Shown piece by piece: positions 36,002 through 46,946 of a DNA stretch of 64,000 nt; within the stretch, counting starts at the first letter, position 1; each line of letters opens with the position of its first letter. The stretch is from Asterias amurensis (lineage: Eukaryota > Echinodermata > Asteroidea > Forcipulatida > Asteriidae). Location: assembly GCF_032118995.1 (NCBI RefSeq), contig NC_092660.1, forward strand, positions 20,942,501 through 21,006,500. Reading direction: 5' to 3'. The position numbers and the translations under genes were made by a program. A model generated the notes under the pieces. The model was given only the letters and a program-made list of their open reading frames with translations. It was not told where the DNA came from and did no database searches.

Positions 36002-39000
36002 ATGGCTACCTTGATCAGCGATGAATTGACGGTACACATCATAGATGGTGACGACCAAGATAGCGATGTATGTCACACACCCCACAGTAACTCAGATTCA
36101 CCCGTCCCCCCACATATGGTTAAAGGTAGTCCAATGAACACCCCTCTACCAGTACATCCCATGACTACTCCAAGGACACAGACCACAAGGAAGGTCTTAA
36201 GGACCCCAAAGTGTGCCCGATGCCGTAACCACGGTGTGGTGTCTTGCCTTAAAGGCCATAAGAGGTACTGCCGGTGGAGAGATTGCCAGTGCACCAATTG
36301 CCAACTCGTGGTGGAGAGGCAGCGTGTCATGGCAGCTCAAGTAGCCCTGAGAAGACACCAAGCTACGGAAGGCTCGTCTCCAGTGTCTGGTAAAGATGGC
36401 CAACCTACAGGGAGTGGTCCTCCTCGTAAGGTGCCGTGTGGAACTGGGAAGGGGACGGGTGGATCTGGTGCTCGTAAGACGGCACCACTGAGGAGTGTCG
36501 GTAGTGGCTCAACGTCTGTGTCTAAAGACATCTTAGATGGTAAGTTACCATCGGTGTATACAATGCATCTACTGCAGCATTTTAAGATTGTATTGAAATG
36601 ATGTAACGTTTCGTCAGACAACAAACAGACAAAACCCACAATAAACCTTAGCTTACAGAAAGTCATAAACGATTTCGAAAACGTGCCGGCCTAGGACCAA
36701 ATTAAACACAAAATCATTGCAAAGTAAACCAGGCTGCAGTTTTGCTGGGTTTTAGCGCAATTTGTCTTGCGATACATTTCGTTGATATGTGAAATCGGCC
36801 CCTAGGGTCGTTGGTTCAAATCCTGCCCCAGTCAGTTTTTAAAAACAAAACATCTAAACGGACGTAAAAAATGCTTTCATGTTTCACGTACATGCACTAA
36901 ACAGTTGAGCTGTAGTAATAATTGTTCGCACATTGAAATAATAAGCGAAAAGTAGTAATGATTGTGAAGCAATTTACAGTTAACGAAACTGTTTCATAAT
37001 AACTAGTTTCATTCGTAAAAAAGGAGAGTGCATTGTAAAAACAAAGCTAGGATCGGAGGAGTCAACTCCAATTATGTTGATGAGTTTCATCAGTGATTTC
37101 CCCATTCATAGTATTCCCGTATCCAGTATAGGTTTCATGTTAGCCCTAAGCATTGTTTACCTTTTTGATTATCACATAACTTTGTTGTCAGATATCTTGT
37201 TGTATCTACGCACTACCGTGTCGTAGTGAAACACCCACCGGGTGTTAATCCACTCAAAGCCCGGGAGCCGTTGGCTGGTTTACCCTGCTTGCCCAACGGG
37301 GCGCGGCGCACTGTCAAACCCCATAGTACATTTTGTGGGTTTGGTAACGGATCCTCTGTACTTTGGGTATATTTTTGTTAGCCTTTAGCTCTTGTTTGAC
37401 ACCACATGCGTTGTACTTGGTGATGTTTTACAGCACGCCCTCGGTGGCGTCGTAAACTTTATGGGTTTTTAACAGCTTGGTAACTTTAGATAAATTGTTT
37501 TGTCGTAACTTTGGTCAGAACTGTCGAAGTTTTCAGCTTCATATTATTTCCCAAACGATATTTTTACGTGAGCTGTAGAGAAACACTTGCACTGTTCCGC
37601 AAACAATGTATGCCCATACCACTTGTTGACTTGAACAAGCAGTAGATCTTTGAATTGGAAACACTTTGTAAAATGGACAGTTTCAGGTTTTTTTCTCTTG
37701 TTTTTTACCCAATATTATTTGTTATCGATACCTCAGAATTATTCACATTTTTATCAAATTTTGTTAATTCTGAAGTTTGTTTTTACAACTACGCAGATTG
37801 GGAGAGACACTTCGCGCAACCTCTTTCGTCTGCAAAATGCAAATTTAACATTGTAACTAGTTTTATGCCGCTAGAAACTGGAAAAAGTGTAGTGTTTGGC
37901 TACCCATTTCTTAAGTTCTCGTAAATTTTCTTTTTCTTTCCAATTCACTTTGATTATCTGTTCAAAATTCCATCATTAAAGGGATCACACCACTGTCATC
38001 ATTATTGACAACAGATTCCCAAAGCATTTTACTTCATCTGTGACAAATCACATGAACATGTCATAACTTAACGAAATAACAAGAAACGTACTTTGTTTCA
38101 TCTATATGTTTTTATTTAGGATGCCGAAGCCGAAGCAGTCGATCATCTCATGTTACCGCCAGCACCTCACCTCGTCCAGTCATCTTCCTCCCTCCATCCG
38201 TCAGTGAGAGGATGCGAAAACGTCGTGCCTTTGCTGATAAAGATTTAGAGAGCACCATGCTACAACGGGAATGTCAGTGGAGCTTGATGTATGCGGCTCA
38301 GGCTGGTCTATCCCGACTGCAACCACCAGGGACTGAGCATCATAGACGGGCCTCTACTGCTACAACCACACCCCTCACTGATCAACATGGGGATATAACA
38401 AGTCAAACCAAACACTTCTTAAGACGATTGTTCCCTAGTCTAAGCACATCGACCCTTGATGCAGCACTACGATGTAGTGGTGGTAATCTTAGGCTAGCTA
38501 TTGAGAAACTGGTGACAGTTCATTCACCACCCTCCCAACTCGGCCCCGGGACACGCCCAGAAGCGGAACATGGAGCAGTGCCAGAGTCAACTCTTTATCT
38601 ACCTTGGTATTTGTCTTACCAAAGAAATGCATCACTTCTTAAAGAGAACGATTTGCGAACTCACAAAACAACACCATTTGAACAGAGAGACACAAATTCA
38701 CTACTGGCGAGTAGAACAATACCCAAGTATTCGATGCAAGAGTTTCGAGGCGATAGTTCAGTATCGGCGTTCACGTCATTACAGAGAGAGGGAAATAGTA
38801 TTCCTTCCTCAGATTCTCGAAACCGGTTTGGCAGTGTCGAGAGCGAATGCGAATACTCCCGAGATCGTGATGAAGAATCGATACTGACAAACTCTCAGGA
38901 TGCATGTGGCCCAAATCAAACTCACAGTAAGCGATTTCTAAAGACGCCCTCAACGTCAAGACTATCGTTTTCTGTTGATTCCATAATGGGAAAAAAATGA
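36002..39000 (+). CDS. dmrt2: Doublesex/mab-3 related transcription factor Dmrt2
   Basis: DM-domain DNA-binding protein. Exons 36002-36539 and 38120-39000 have GT/AG borders and a phase-1 junction giving 472 aa. The DM domain spans about residues 67-122: [20 protein letters not shown], then [13 protein letters not shown], ending [18 protein letters not shown]. The zinc-binding Cys/His set is complete. The second exon has [17 protein letters not shown] (about 206-223), a block specific to Dmrt2 in vertebrates, which makes this assignment secure. About residues 272-311 resemble a DMA/CUE-like helical domain ([18 protein letters not shown], then [14 protein letters not shown]). The remaining C-terminus is Ser/Thr-rich. 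The ATG follows TTTTGTTAAG|GT, which looks like an acceptor, so a non-coding upstream exon is likely. AATAAA at 39275-39280 is a plausible poly(A) signal. The 1.58 kb intron has no recognised feature except a tRNA-like B-box near 36814. Confidence 0.95.
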
Positions 39001-40806
39001 AATTGACAAACACAGGCTAGCTCATTTTGATTTTAAAATTTGGTTCATAAATCCGTTAACTCTTTTAGAACTTGTATCTTTTGAATGGAAATTTCAAGGG
39101 ATTTTGTCAGTAAATTTGATTAGTAGTAATATATTTGTTTCATGTTGATAAACTGTTTCTATCGACCAAGGCAAGCCGTCTTTTTGTTTCAGGAAATATT
39201 CAAGAGCATTTCATGCAGAAGGGCTTTTTTCTCTAAAGTGTGTACAGGGAATCTGACGTTGATGGCCGTGGTGTAATAAACGGCTATTAAAGCAGTCAAA
39301 GCAAATATAAATATTTTTTGTTTTCAATTTGAAAAAAAAAAAAAAAACCTTAAACACGAATAATTTCGGATTCCTGATTGAAGCTTTTTCATCCTGGACG
39401 AAGAGCGTCACATAATTATTTTTCAGGAGTTTCTTCACTTGCATCAACAACGCAAAACAAAAACTAAAGCACCACCCCATCGAACAAACGAACAAACCAA
39501 CAAACCAACATACAATAGAATTTAAAATGTAATTTCTTTAGGTGGTGAGTTTATGTCAACACTTGTCCACCGTTTAATTTAAATGCTGTTAATAGTCCAC
39601 ACTGGTTATTATTATTTTTTTTTTAAGGCAACTTCTGTCAGAACGATTTATTGATTGTCGTAGCGATAATAAACAACAATCATGAAACTTACCCTACAAA
39701 CTGTAAGATAACAATTGTCGTCTAATGGAGTGGTTTATAAACTGTCCATATTATTAACTTTCCTTGTTGAATTCGTTGAACAGAAACTACACGACGACCA
39801 TACTAAGGATTGTCGACGTCAAACTCTAATATACAATGAGTTAATCAACTAAGATAGGAGTTGAGATGTAGAATTGGTTTCAATTACTATTATGAACGCT
39901 CACATTAAAAATGGATACCAATATCAATGTCATTAGATTATAAACGATGTGGTTACAATTCAAAGTTCAAATAAAAACGTTAAATATACAACAGTTGCTA
40001 AGCAGAAACCGAGACACACTACCATGACCTCCAAATAACTTGCTTAGTGGAAAGTACTTTGCGCACTTATCATCCGGTAGTCAGTGTCTTGCATTACGAC
40101 ATTCGCCAAATCTGTACTAAGCATTTTAATTAAATTAATCCTCACCTAAATAATGCACCCAGAAAGAAAATCACACAACGAGCATTGAGTTTAAAACATC
40201 ACTGTTAATTTGTTTTTTATTGATCCGTTCTCAAACAACTAGAAACAGAGAGGTTTTGAAAAGAAGTCAAGTTTCCCTTTAATTATAAAATGCAGTTGTT
40301 CAACATGCAAAGTAGCAATGAGTACTGGAAGAAGGGGTGGGAACGTTCAAAATCGCCTAAACGGCTGGGATCGAACCCACCTCTCTACAAAATACTCACG
40401 CTTGGTTTTAAAAAGGAAACATAATTTCAATTCATATTTTATACAAAAAATAAATTTAATTTAAAAGACAGACCCAGCTCTGACAACCTCGGAAGATGTT
40501 ATAAACAAAGGTTCTCTAAAGCATTATTCGACGGCTATTGCATGTTCACATCGTCGAAGCATAGCTTCAGAGCACAGTCAGAGCTAGAAAACTAGATTTG
40601 TGTCGTTTCAAAATGGTCAGTTCTTGGTTTGCCGCCCGAACTTGAAATCAAGCTGGGCTTCTTTGTGGAGATATGGGGCTCGACCAGAATTACCAAATGA
40701 ATGGCTGGGAGTCGAACCTTGGTCCACTGATGACATAAAAACTGACCGTGAGAGGAGACTAAATCAAGTGTCATTGATTGACGTCCGATACTAGATGGAA
40801 ATGTTA
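39001..40806. other. Dmrt2 3' UTR and tail-to-tail spacer
   Basis: AT-rich DNA between the convergent Dmrt2 and orphan genes. AATAAA at 39275-39280 probably ends Dmrt2. The SINE-like repeat at 40203-40434 is the only repeat identified. No exon was seen. Confidence 0.5.
40203..40434 (-). repeat. SINE-like repeat, left inverted copy
   Basis: About 230 bp related to 43778-44014 in opposite orientation. Read on the minus strand it has a B-box-like GGTTCGATCCC near 40370, then GCGATTTTGAACGTTC and a tail with CAAAACCTCTCTG. No convincing A box lies at normal spacing, so the tRNA origin is uncertain. Confidence 0.7.
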
Positions 40807-41538
40807 TTACCAGTCCCAATCCAAACTCAACACCTCGGCACGGTGTTTGCCTTGCCCGATAATTCTAAAGCTCAGACGGGGGTGTTTCGTTGATGAGAAA
40901 AATGATTTCCATGAAATAGCATCAAACTCGACATCAGTGTCATCATCCTGGTCCTCGTACCAATCCTCTATAGACGGTCCAAAGAACTCTGGACGAATCA
41001 TATTATGTCGTGTCGTCAAGGTCTTGCTTTGACGTACATCAGAGAGGATATTGTCCGTTGATGGCCGGGAGAGTCCGTCCACGTCGCTGAGTCGGGCCTC
41101 TCGGCTTTCCACACTCGGCAGCAGTGAGATCTCCATGACTGATGACAGCTCGCTGTCTGTTTCAAACAAACTCATCCTATCCACTAAGTAAGGACTCATG
41201 ACTTCCTCACTAAGGTTTGAAAGATCTTCTTCCTCATCAACTGTTAAATCGGTCTTCCTACATCCTTCCACCAAGAATCTTCTATGGTGGTTAGTGACAA
41301 GGTTGTCCCCAGCTCCGGACTCGCCAATAACAGTTGATCTCTTACCACGCTCCTTGGGCAGTCGATGGGCCACCAGACTTTCAACAGCTGTAAAGGTTAC
41401 GGCTGGGTCCACACGTGGCCTGTGCTTCCAGAAGAGCGTTCTCCACAGTCGAAAGAAACCACAAGATGGTTTGATGGGGCCTTCTTCCAACTCTTCCACA
41501 GATGTTACAGTGGGTTGTTTTTTCGCCTTGAATCGCAT
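40807..41538 (-). CDS. Uncharacterised acidic protein beside CRE array
   Basis: A single-exon reading frame of 243 aa starting at ATG 41538 (CTCAAAATG, A at -3) and ending TAA at 40807. The frame stays open 12 codons further up to a GTG, which is not a likely eukaryotic start. I do not recognise the family. The N-terminus is basic (MRFKAKKQ, then FFRLWRTLFWKHRPRV). The middle is acidic and serine-rich (DLTVDEEEDLSNLSEE, FETDSELSSVMEIS). The C-terminus has PEFFGPSIEDWYEDQDDDTD and ends LSLDWDW. No signal peptide or membrane segment is evident. Length, composition and sensible codon use argue for a real gene. It is convergent with Dmrt2, and upstream lies the 51-bp array with CRE palindromes, the nearest about 230 bp before the ATG. 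An upstream non-coding exon is possible. It could be a lineage-specific or fast-evolving regulator. Confidence 0.65.
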   Translation of the reverse strand: MRFKAKKQPTVTSVEELEEGPIKPSCGFFRLWRTLFWKHRPRVDPAVTFTAVESLVAHRLPKERGKRSTVIGESGAGDNLVTNHHRRFLVEGCRKTDLTVDEEEDLSNLSEEVMSPYLVDRMSLFETDSELSSVMEISLLPSVESREARLSDVDGLSRPSTDNILSDVRQSKTLTTRHNMIRPEFFGPSIEDWYEDQDDDTDVEFDAISWKSFFSSTKHPRLSFRIIGQGKHRAEVLSLDWDW

Positions 41539-41739
41539 TTTGAGAGATAAAAACTCACCACTCAAAAGTTGCACTCAGAAGAAATCTTGCATAACACAAA
41601 ATGACAAAGTTTGTCTCTTGTCTTTCGTTGATGATAAAGGCTTCGAACGGATTGTAACCAACGCAAAAGCCACTGGTGTGAGCTCAAAAAGTGTGTGTGA
41701 TGTAATAATGCCGGGTGGTTTTATTTGAGCGTCACAATG

Positions 41740-42889
41740 ATAATCTGTGCGTATAGGCCTTGAATGTGACGTCACATCTAGCGTCAATTTAAGTTACAAT
41801 CTTTAAGAAACACTCTGAACAATGACAAGAAGAAACCACAGAACACACAAACATTGCAATGTGAAGTCACATCGAGCGTCGAATGATAATCTGTGCGTAT
41901 AGGCCTTGAATGTGACGTCACATCGAGCGTCGAATGATAATCTGTGCGTATAGGCCTTGAATGTGACGTCACATCGAGCGTCGAATGATAATCTGTGCGT
42001 ATAGGCCTTGAATGTAACGTCACATCGAGCGTCGAATGATAATCTGTGCGTATAGGCCTTGAATGTGACGTCACATTGAGCGTCGAATGATAATCTGTGC
42101 GTATAGGCCTTGAATGTGACGTCACATCGAGCGTCGAATGATAATCTGTGCGTATAGGCCTTGAATGTGACGTCACATTGAGCGTCGAATGATAATCTGT
42201 GCGTATAGGCCTTGAATGTGACGTCACATCGAGCGTCGAATGATAATCTGTGCGTATAGGCCTTGAATGTAACGTCACATTGAGCGTCGAATGATAATCT
42301 GTGCGTATAGGCCTTGAATGTGACGTCACATCGAGCGTCGAATGATAATCTGTGCGTATAGGCCTTGAATGTGACGTCACATCGAGCGTCGAATGATAAT
42401 CTGTGCGTATAGGCCTTGAATGTGACGTCACATCGAGCGTCGAATGATAATCTGTGCGTATAGGCCTTGAATGTGACGTCACATCGAGCGTCGAATGATA
42501 ATCTGTGCGTATAGGCCTTGAATGTGACGTCACATCGAGCGTCGAATGATAATCTGTGCGTATAGGCCTTGAATGTGACGTCACATTGAGCGTCGAATGA
42601 TAATCTGTGCGTATAGGCCTTGAATGTGACGTCACATCGAGCGTCGAATGATAATCTGTGCGTATAGGCCTTGAATGTGACGTCACATCGAGCGTCGAAT
42701 GATAATCTGTGCGTATAGGCCTTGAATGTGACGTCACATCGAGCGTCGAATGATAATCTGTGCGTATAGGCCTTGAATGTGACGTCACATTGAGCGTCGA
42801 ATGATAATCTGTGCGTAAAAACTTTGAATGTGACGTCACATCGAGCGTCGAATGATAATCTGTGCGTAAAAACTTTGAATGTGACGTCG
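41740..42889. repeat. 51-bp satellite array with CRE palindromes
   Basis: Twenty-one regular units (palindrome positions 41862, 41913 and every 51 bp to 42882) plus one outlying unit at 41767, separated by a non-repeat insert of about 44 bp. Each unit carries GTGACGTCACAT, GAGCGTCGAATGATAAT and GTGCGTATAGGCC. TGACGTCA, the full CREB/ATF site, is perfect in 18 of 22 units; the variants are at 41862, 42015, 42270 and 42882. ATGATAA, a GATA-type site, also recurs once per unit. Because 51 is divisible by three and the unit lacks stops in two minus-strand frames, long reading frames cross it; these are not genes. The last two units on the right have GTAAAAACTTTG in place of GTATAGGCCTTG. Confidence 0.95.
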
Positions 42890-43146
42890 ACCTTACTTTG
42901 GTGGAGCGTTTTTCGCGACGCGAACACGCGGGCATGTTACCATTGACACCGTACCAATGATGAGCCAATGCAAGGATGCGTATCGAAAACGAGAAGAAAT
43001 TTCGAAAGAACATTACCATCAATGAAATCAAATCTGTACAAATTATATTTTGGCCGAATAGGCCTATGAAAATTACTAAGAGCATTACGTTATTAATAAT
43101 ACAATTTCACACTCGATTTTGTGCGACCATTTTATGGTTTAAATGC

Positions 43147-43526
43147 ATTGGGCACTTTTGGTAACATTACTCAAAATAATTGTTAGCATAAAAACTTAGG
43201 TAGCGAGCAATGGAGAGCTGTTGATGGTACAAAACATTGTGAGAAATGGCCCCGCTGTAGTAACTTAGATTTTGAGAAAGAAGTAAATTCTCACAAAAAT
43301 ATTTGAATGTAATAAGATACCTCATCAGCTGAGGTCTCGAATACAAGACATCTAAAAGCACACCACTCGTCAACAAGGGTGTTTCTTCCATTTTAATCTT
43401 GCAACTTCGACGACCAAATTGAGTAAAAAATTTCACAGATTTGTTACTTTGTGCATAATATGTTGAGATACACCAACTGAGAATACTGGTCTTTGACAAT
43501 AATATTACCAAAGGTGTCCGGTGCCT
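43147..43526. repeat. TTAA-type MITE (family B), diverged
   Basis: Ends GGGCACTTTTGGTAACATTA and TATTACCAAAGGTGTCCGG, with TTAA at 43527-43530. The interior resembles family B (antisense of the AACAAATCTGTGAAATTTT and CACCCTTGT parts). It lies 260 bp right of the CRE array. Confidence 0.75.
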
Positions 43527-43777
43527 TTAATGTTAACATGAAAACAGTTTGGCAACGTTCTGCGTTGTCTACAATTATCAGGAAATTGGAACCAAGTCTT
43601 GTCCTCGGTTTGTCTTTGTTTAGGTTTTTTTGCGTTGGTTCTGTTTTTAATTTCCCAAAAGGGTGACATGTTTAAAACTCGTCATCAGTAACCGTCGAAC
43701 CTGCTTTAGAGGAACTTTGTTATAACATTTTGTTCACGTCAGAGGTTGGATTTGTCATTGAAATGTTTCTGTCACGA

Positions 43778-44014
43778 TGAATTAAAATCGTTTTCCCTTT
43801 AACAAAGCGTGAGTATTTTTTGTATAGAGAGATGGGTTAGAACCCAGCCGTTTCGGCGATTTTGAACGTTCTTCCATTCTTCTATAGTAGTAACTGCTAC
43901 TTAAATTATTTTTGCATTTTGAACAACTGCATTTAACAATTAAGAAGACTTAATTTATTTTCAAAACCTCTCCATCTGTATCGTTTTTGAATGTATTAAT
44001 AAACAATTTAACAG
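43778..44014 (+). repeat. SINE-like repeat, right inverted copy
   Basis: Aligns with the reverse complement of 40203-40434 across about 230 bp, including GCGTGAGTATTTT, GAGATGGGTTAGAACCCAGC and TTTTCAAAACCTCTCC. The copies differ substantially, so they are old. Confidence 0.7.
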
Positions 44015-44894
44015 GCGAGATTACTTTTACAAAGTGGACGTTTTTAAGTTAACTCGGGTGGGGGGGGGGGGGGTTGTTGTAGAAATACCGTCTATAGTTA
44101 AACAAAAAAATTAAATCGGATTTATTGCAAAATCTGTAATGTTTCAAGGATTTTCACCGATGGCGAAGGAGCAGATAATAAACGATATGTTCTACAACCA
44201 AACATATTATGGTCACAATAATTAAGCTACAGAAAGTGTGGACATTGTTGTTGATTCTTTTTTTTGTATAATGGCGGTCAAGACTTAGTCACATAATTGA
44301 AATAAAAATTTATTTTTTTAGATGTTATTCACAGATGCATACAATGAAACGAAAGATTCAATAAGTTCCAACCTCTTCAAGCCTTGTATAGCGAATTCCA
44401 ATCATCTGATTAATTACTGTTCTTCCCTTCACCCACATTATTATCTCGGATGCACTCTATTTACACATTATAATTCCACCTTTCTTTTTCACTGACCTAC
44501 CTCAAGTCTCTACTGAGTTCACAGAGTCAACAAAACCCCCTTCTATCTGACAATTTCAAATTGTTCTGGGCATAGAACTGGTTTTATTTTTCAATTGTTT
44601 ACCCTTTGGCGCCATATTTGTTCTTTCGATGGTACAATATTGGATATCAGGTTGGCATATCTGGCACCATGTGCGGTGTGTGTTATAGCCTGGGGGCAAG
44701 ATATGAAAGCAGACATTTTTATTTCATCCCAGAAAATTATGATAGACATATTGCACCACCTGGTGAAATCTGGAAGTCACAAACACTCGAAACCTGAGCG
44801 TGTAAACCTCGCCATTCCAAAATGTCTTCACGTGTGTTCAATTGACACCAAGTCCCCCATGCTTCTCTGGGTAAAGCCTCCCCTTTCATATCAG

Positions 44895-44938
44895 CGCCAA
44901 GCCCGGCCGGAGCGAGACGGAACGCCCGGGCTTCGGCG
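44895..44938. repeat. GC-rich hairpin
   Basis: Arms CGCCAAGCCCGG and CCGGGCTTCGGCG pair with one bulge around a 19-base loop in otherwise AT-rich DNA. It could be part of a repeat; no function assigned. Confidence 0.5.
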
Positions 44939-45189
44939 TTGCAACATCAGGGCCATGTTTCCCCCTCGGCATAGGCCCCGTGTCGCCAGTTGCGCTCAGG
45001 AAATTAAATACTAATGTTCTTGGGTTACAAATGGCCCAATTTGACGGGAGATCGGTTGTCCCTGAAGGCCCGCCTGGAATGGTGGTCTGGAAGGGGGGTG
45101 GGCATACCTCAACGGCAGGTGAGAGAAAGTACACTTCCTGCAGATCGTTGACACCTTAAGGCGTGATATGACCTGAGCTGTAGAGAACA

Positions 45190-45330
45190 GTAAAGTGCAC
45201 TGCGGGCAAACAGACGTATCCCTACGGCTGTGACGAAGAGGCCGATTGCACTACGGGCAAATAGTCTCACCCAACGGTGCACGAAGACGCCGATTGCACT
45301 ACGGGCAAACAGACGTACGTGACCCCTATG
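45190..45330. repeat. 48-bp minisatellite, three copies
   Basis: TGCACTRCGGGCAAA recurs at about 45197, 45246 and 45294. Because 48 is a multiple of three, a minus-strand frame repeating RLFARSAIG is produced; it is not regarded as a gene. Confidence 0.8.
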
Positions 45331-45845
45331 GTACACGTTTCTGGGTCTCCTTGAGGCAAACAAATACACTGGCCTTTAGATAAATCTAGCCAACAAATGG
45401 GATAGGTACACTAAGCTATTGCATTGAGACAATGTGACTCGCTTCTCCTTTCGCTGATTATTGAGTTTGCAATAAAATTTAAAAAAAAGTAAAAAAAAAC
45501 AACAAAAAACAACAATAACAGTTAAAAAAATTAATGAATAATCAGATAACAAACATCTTCACCAATCAAAGTAGAACACTCCTTGAAAATGCTGGTTAAT
45601 CAGCATCACAAACAATCGGACCAGATTATTGATTTGCTCAGCCTCCCGGTTTTGTTACATTAATTTGCAACATAGAAAAACAAAATGGCTGGCTGTTCGG
45701 GATGAAAGTATCTTTGTTCAATTCAGATTTTGACAAGGGGCGTGGTCGTGGATGAGAGGTGCCTACAAATTGGATTGAATTGTTACATTAGGCCTATTTT
45801 TATTAGTTGATATTTATTTTGTATTTATTTAGTTATAATTAATAA

Positions 45846-46005
45846 GGGAATAAAAGTGTAGCGACGAGTTCTTAAACGCTCGTTTAAAACCGGCAGGGTC
45901 GTTGCCGTGTGATAAAGGCCCGAGACGAAAGCCTTTATTGCAGGGCAACAACCCTGCAAGGTTTTAAACGGACGTTTAAGAACGAGTCACTACTCTTTTA
46001 TTCCC
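45846..46005. repeat. Palindromic MITE, 160 bp
   Basis: Ends GGGAATAAAAGTGTAGCGAC and GTCACTACTCTTTTATTCCC; the inner arms continue through GTTCTTAAACGCTCGTTTAA and AGGGTTGTTGC up to a short loop near 45935. Nearly the whole element pairs with itself. Confidence 0.9.
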
Positions 46006-46137
46006 ATTCATAAATGCCCTTTTGTTAAAAAACGTGAAAAAATTACAATTATAGACACTTTGACAATTGAAAATTCGAGGTTTAAAATATTTTTTTCAAA
46101 AACTGTATGAAGAATCTGTTTGATGCGCGTGGGTTGT

Positions 46138-46250
46138 GTGTACGTGCGCGCGCTTATAAATATATTACGCGCGCGCGCTTACATATGTTACGCGCTATAT
46201 AACTATGAATTGCGTTCCGCGTGATAATCTTGCGCGCGCGCGCCCGACAC
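46138..46250. other. Alternating CG-rich tract (Z-DNA-prone)
   Basis: Three runs of alternating purine and pyrimidine occur in about 110 bp (GTGTACGTGCGCGCGC, ACGCGCGCGCGC and TTGCGCGCGCGCGC), separated by AT-rich spacers. Such runs favour left-handed DNA under supercoiling. CpG survival here suggests weak germline methylation or recent origin. Confidence 0.7.
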
Positions 46251-46946
46251 GCGGAAGCAAGCCGGTCTTAAACAACTTCAGCTGTGTCTTTATCAACCGT
46301 TTAAACACCCTCACATGACGCGCTCTCCACCAATAGGAGTAGAGAAACTGTCTGGGGTATTTATGATTACAAATTAACAGCCCAAACAAAGTACGTGGAT
46401 CTTTGGGAGAAGAAAAAAAGGTAAACAAAAAATTATTTCGAGCGAATTTTGAAGTGAAATTCAAAGTATAAAGTTGCCCAAAAGTAAACCAGTTAACAAA
46501 ATATTTGCAACACCACAACCACACAATGACAACCTAAGGGTTACTGTGTGTCATTATACTGCCCTTATATGACATTTCCATACTACATAAAGTATAGTTT
46601 ACACCCAGCCACTAGTCGGAGGTATTTTCAGCTAACCTAATTTCCCCAGATAGCGAGCATAATTCATTCTCGTAAACATGTAAGAGATATGTAAATGTTA
46701 TACCTACGACGAAGCGGAATTTACCCGGCCGCCGCATGCACGACTGGGCAACAAACACGTCGTAATCAAGGTGTACTTACACGGTGCGGATTTCATATTG
46801 AACAGTCCCGCATTTCTCGTCTAGGAGTTAGACGGTTAATAGGAAGTGACAGCACAGGGGAGGTGGGGAAATTCAGTCTGGTTACGGGGTATCGCATTGA
46901 GCCCGTGTTGGGGAACAAGTTCAACGACTTTGCTTATAGACACAAT

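Noticed and set aside
41539-41574. Upstream extension of the orphan gene to a GTG start
   Set aside because: Eukaryotic initiation at GTG is unlikely, and the in-frame ATG at 41538 has a better context.
41740-42889. CRISPR-like array
   Set aside because: The whole unit repeats with no unique spacers, and the genome is eukaryotic.
41784-43085. Two long minus-strand reading frames (433 and 374 aa) with repeated RTDYHSTLDVTSH or FKAYTHRLSFDAR
   Set aside because: They are translations of the 51-bp satellite. 51 is a multiple of three and two frames lack stops; there is no non-repeat domain.
40203-44014. A 3.8 kb transposon with 230-bp terminal inverted repeats and the orphan gene as cargo
   Set aside because: The two copies are much diverged, contain a B-box-like motif and show no target duplication; a chance inverted SINE pair is simpler. 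Kept only as a question in the findings.
44595-45014. Plus-strand 139-aa frame
   Set aside because: Crosses a GC-rich hairpin, competes with equally long frames on the other strand and has no domain.
45109-45369. Minus-strand frame repeating RLFARSAIG
   Set aside because: Arises from the 48-bp minisatellite.
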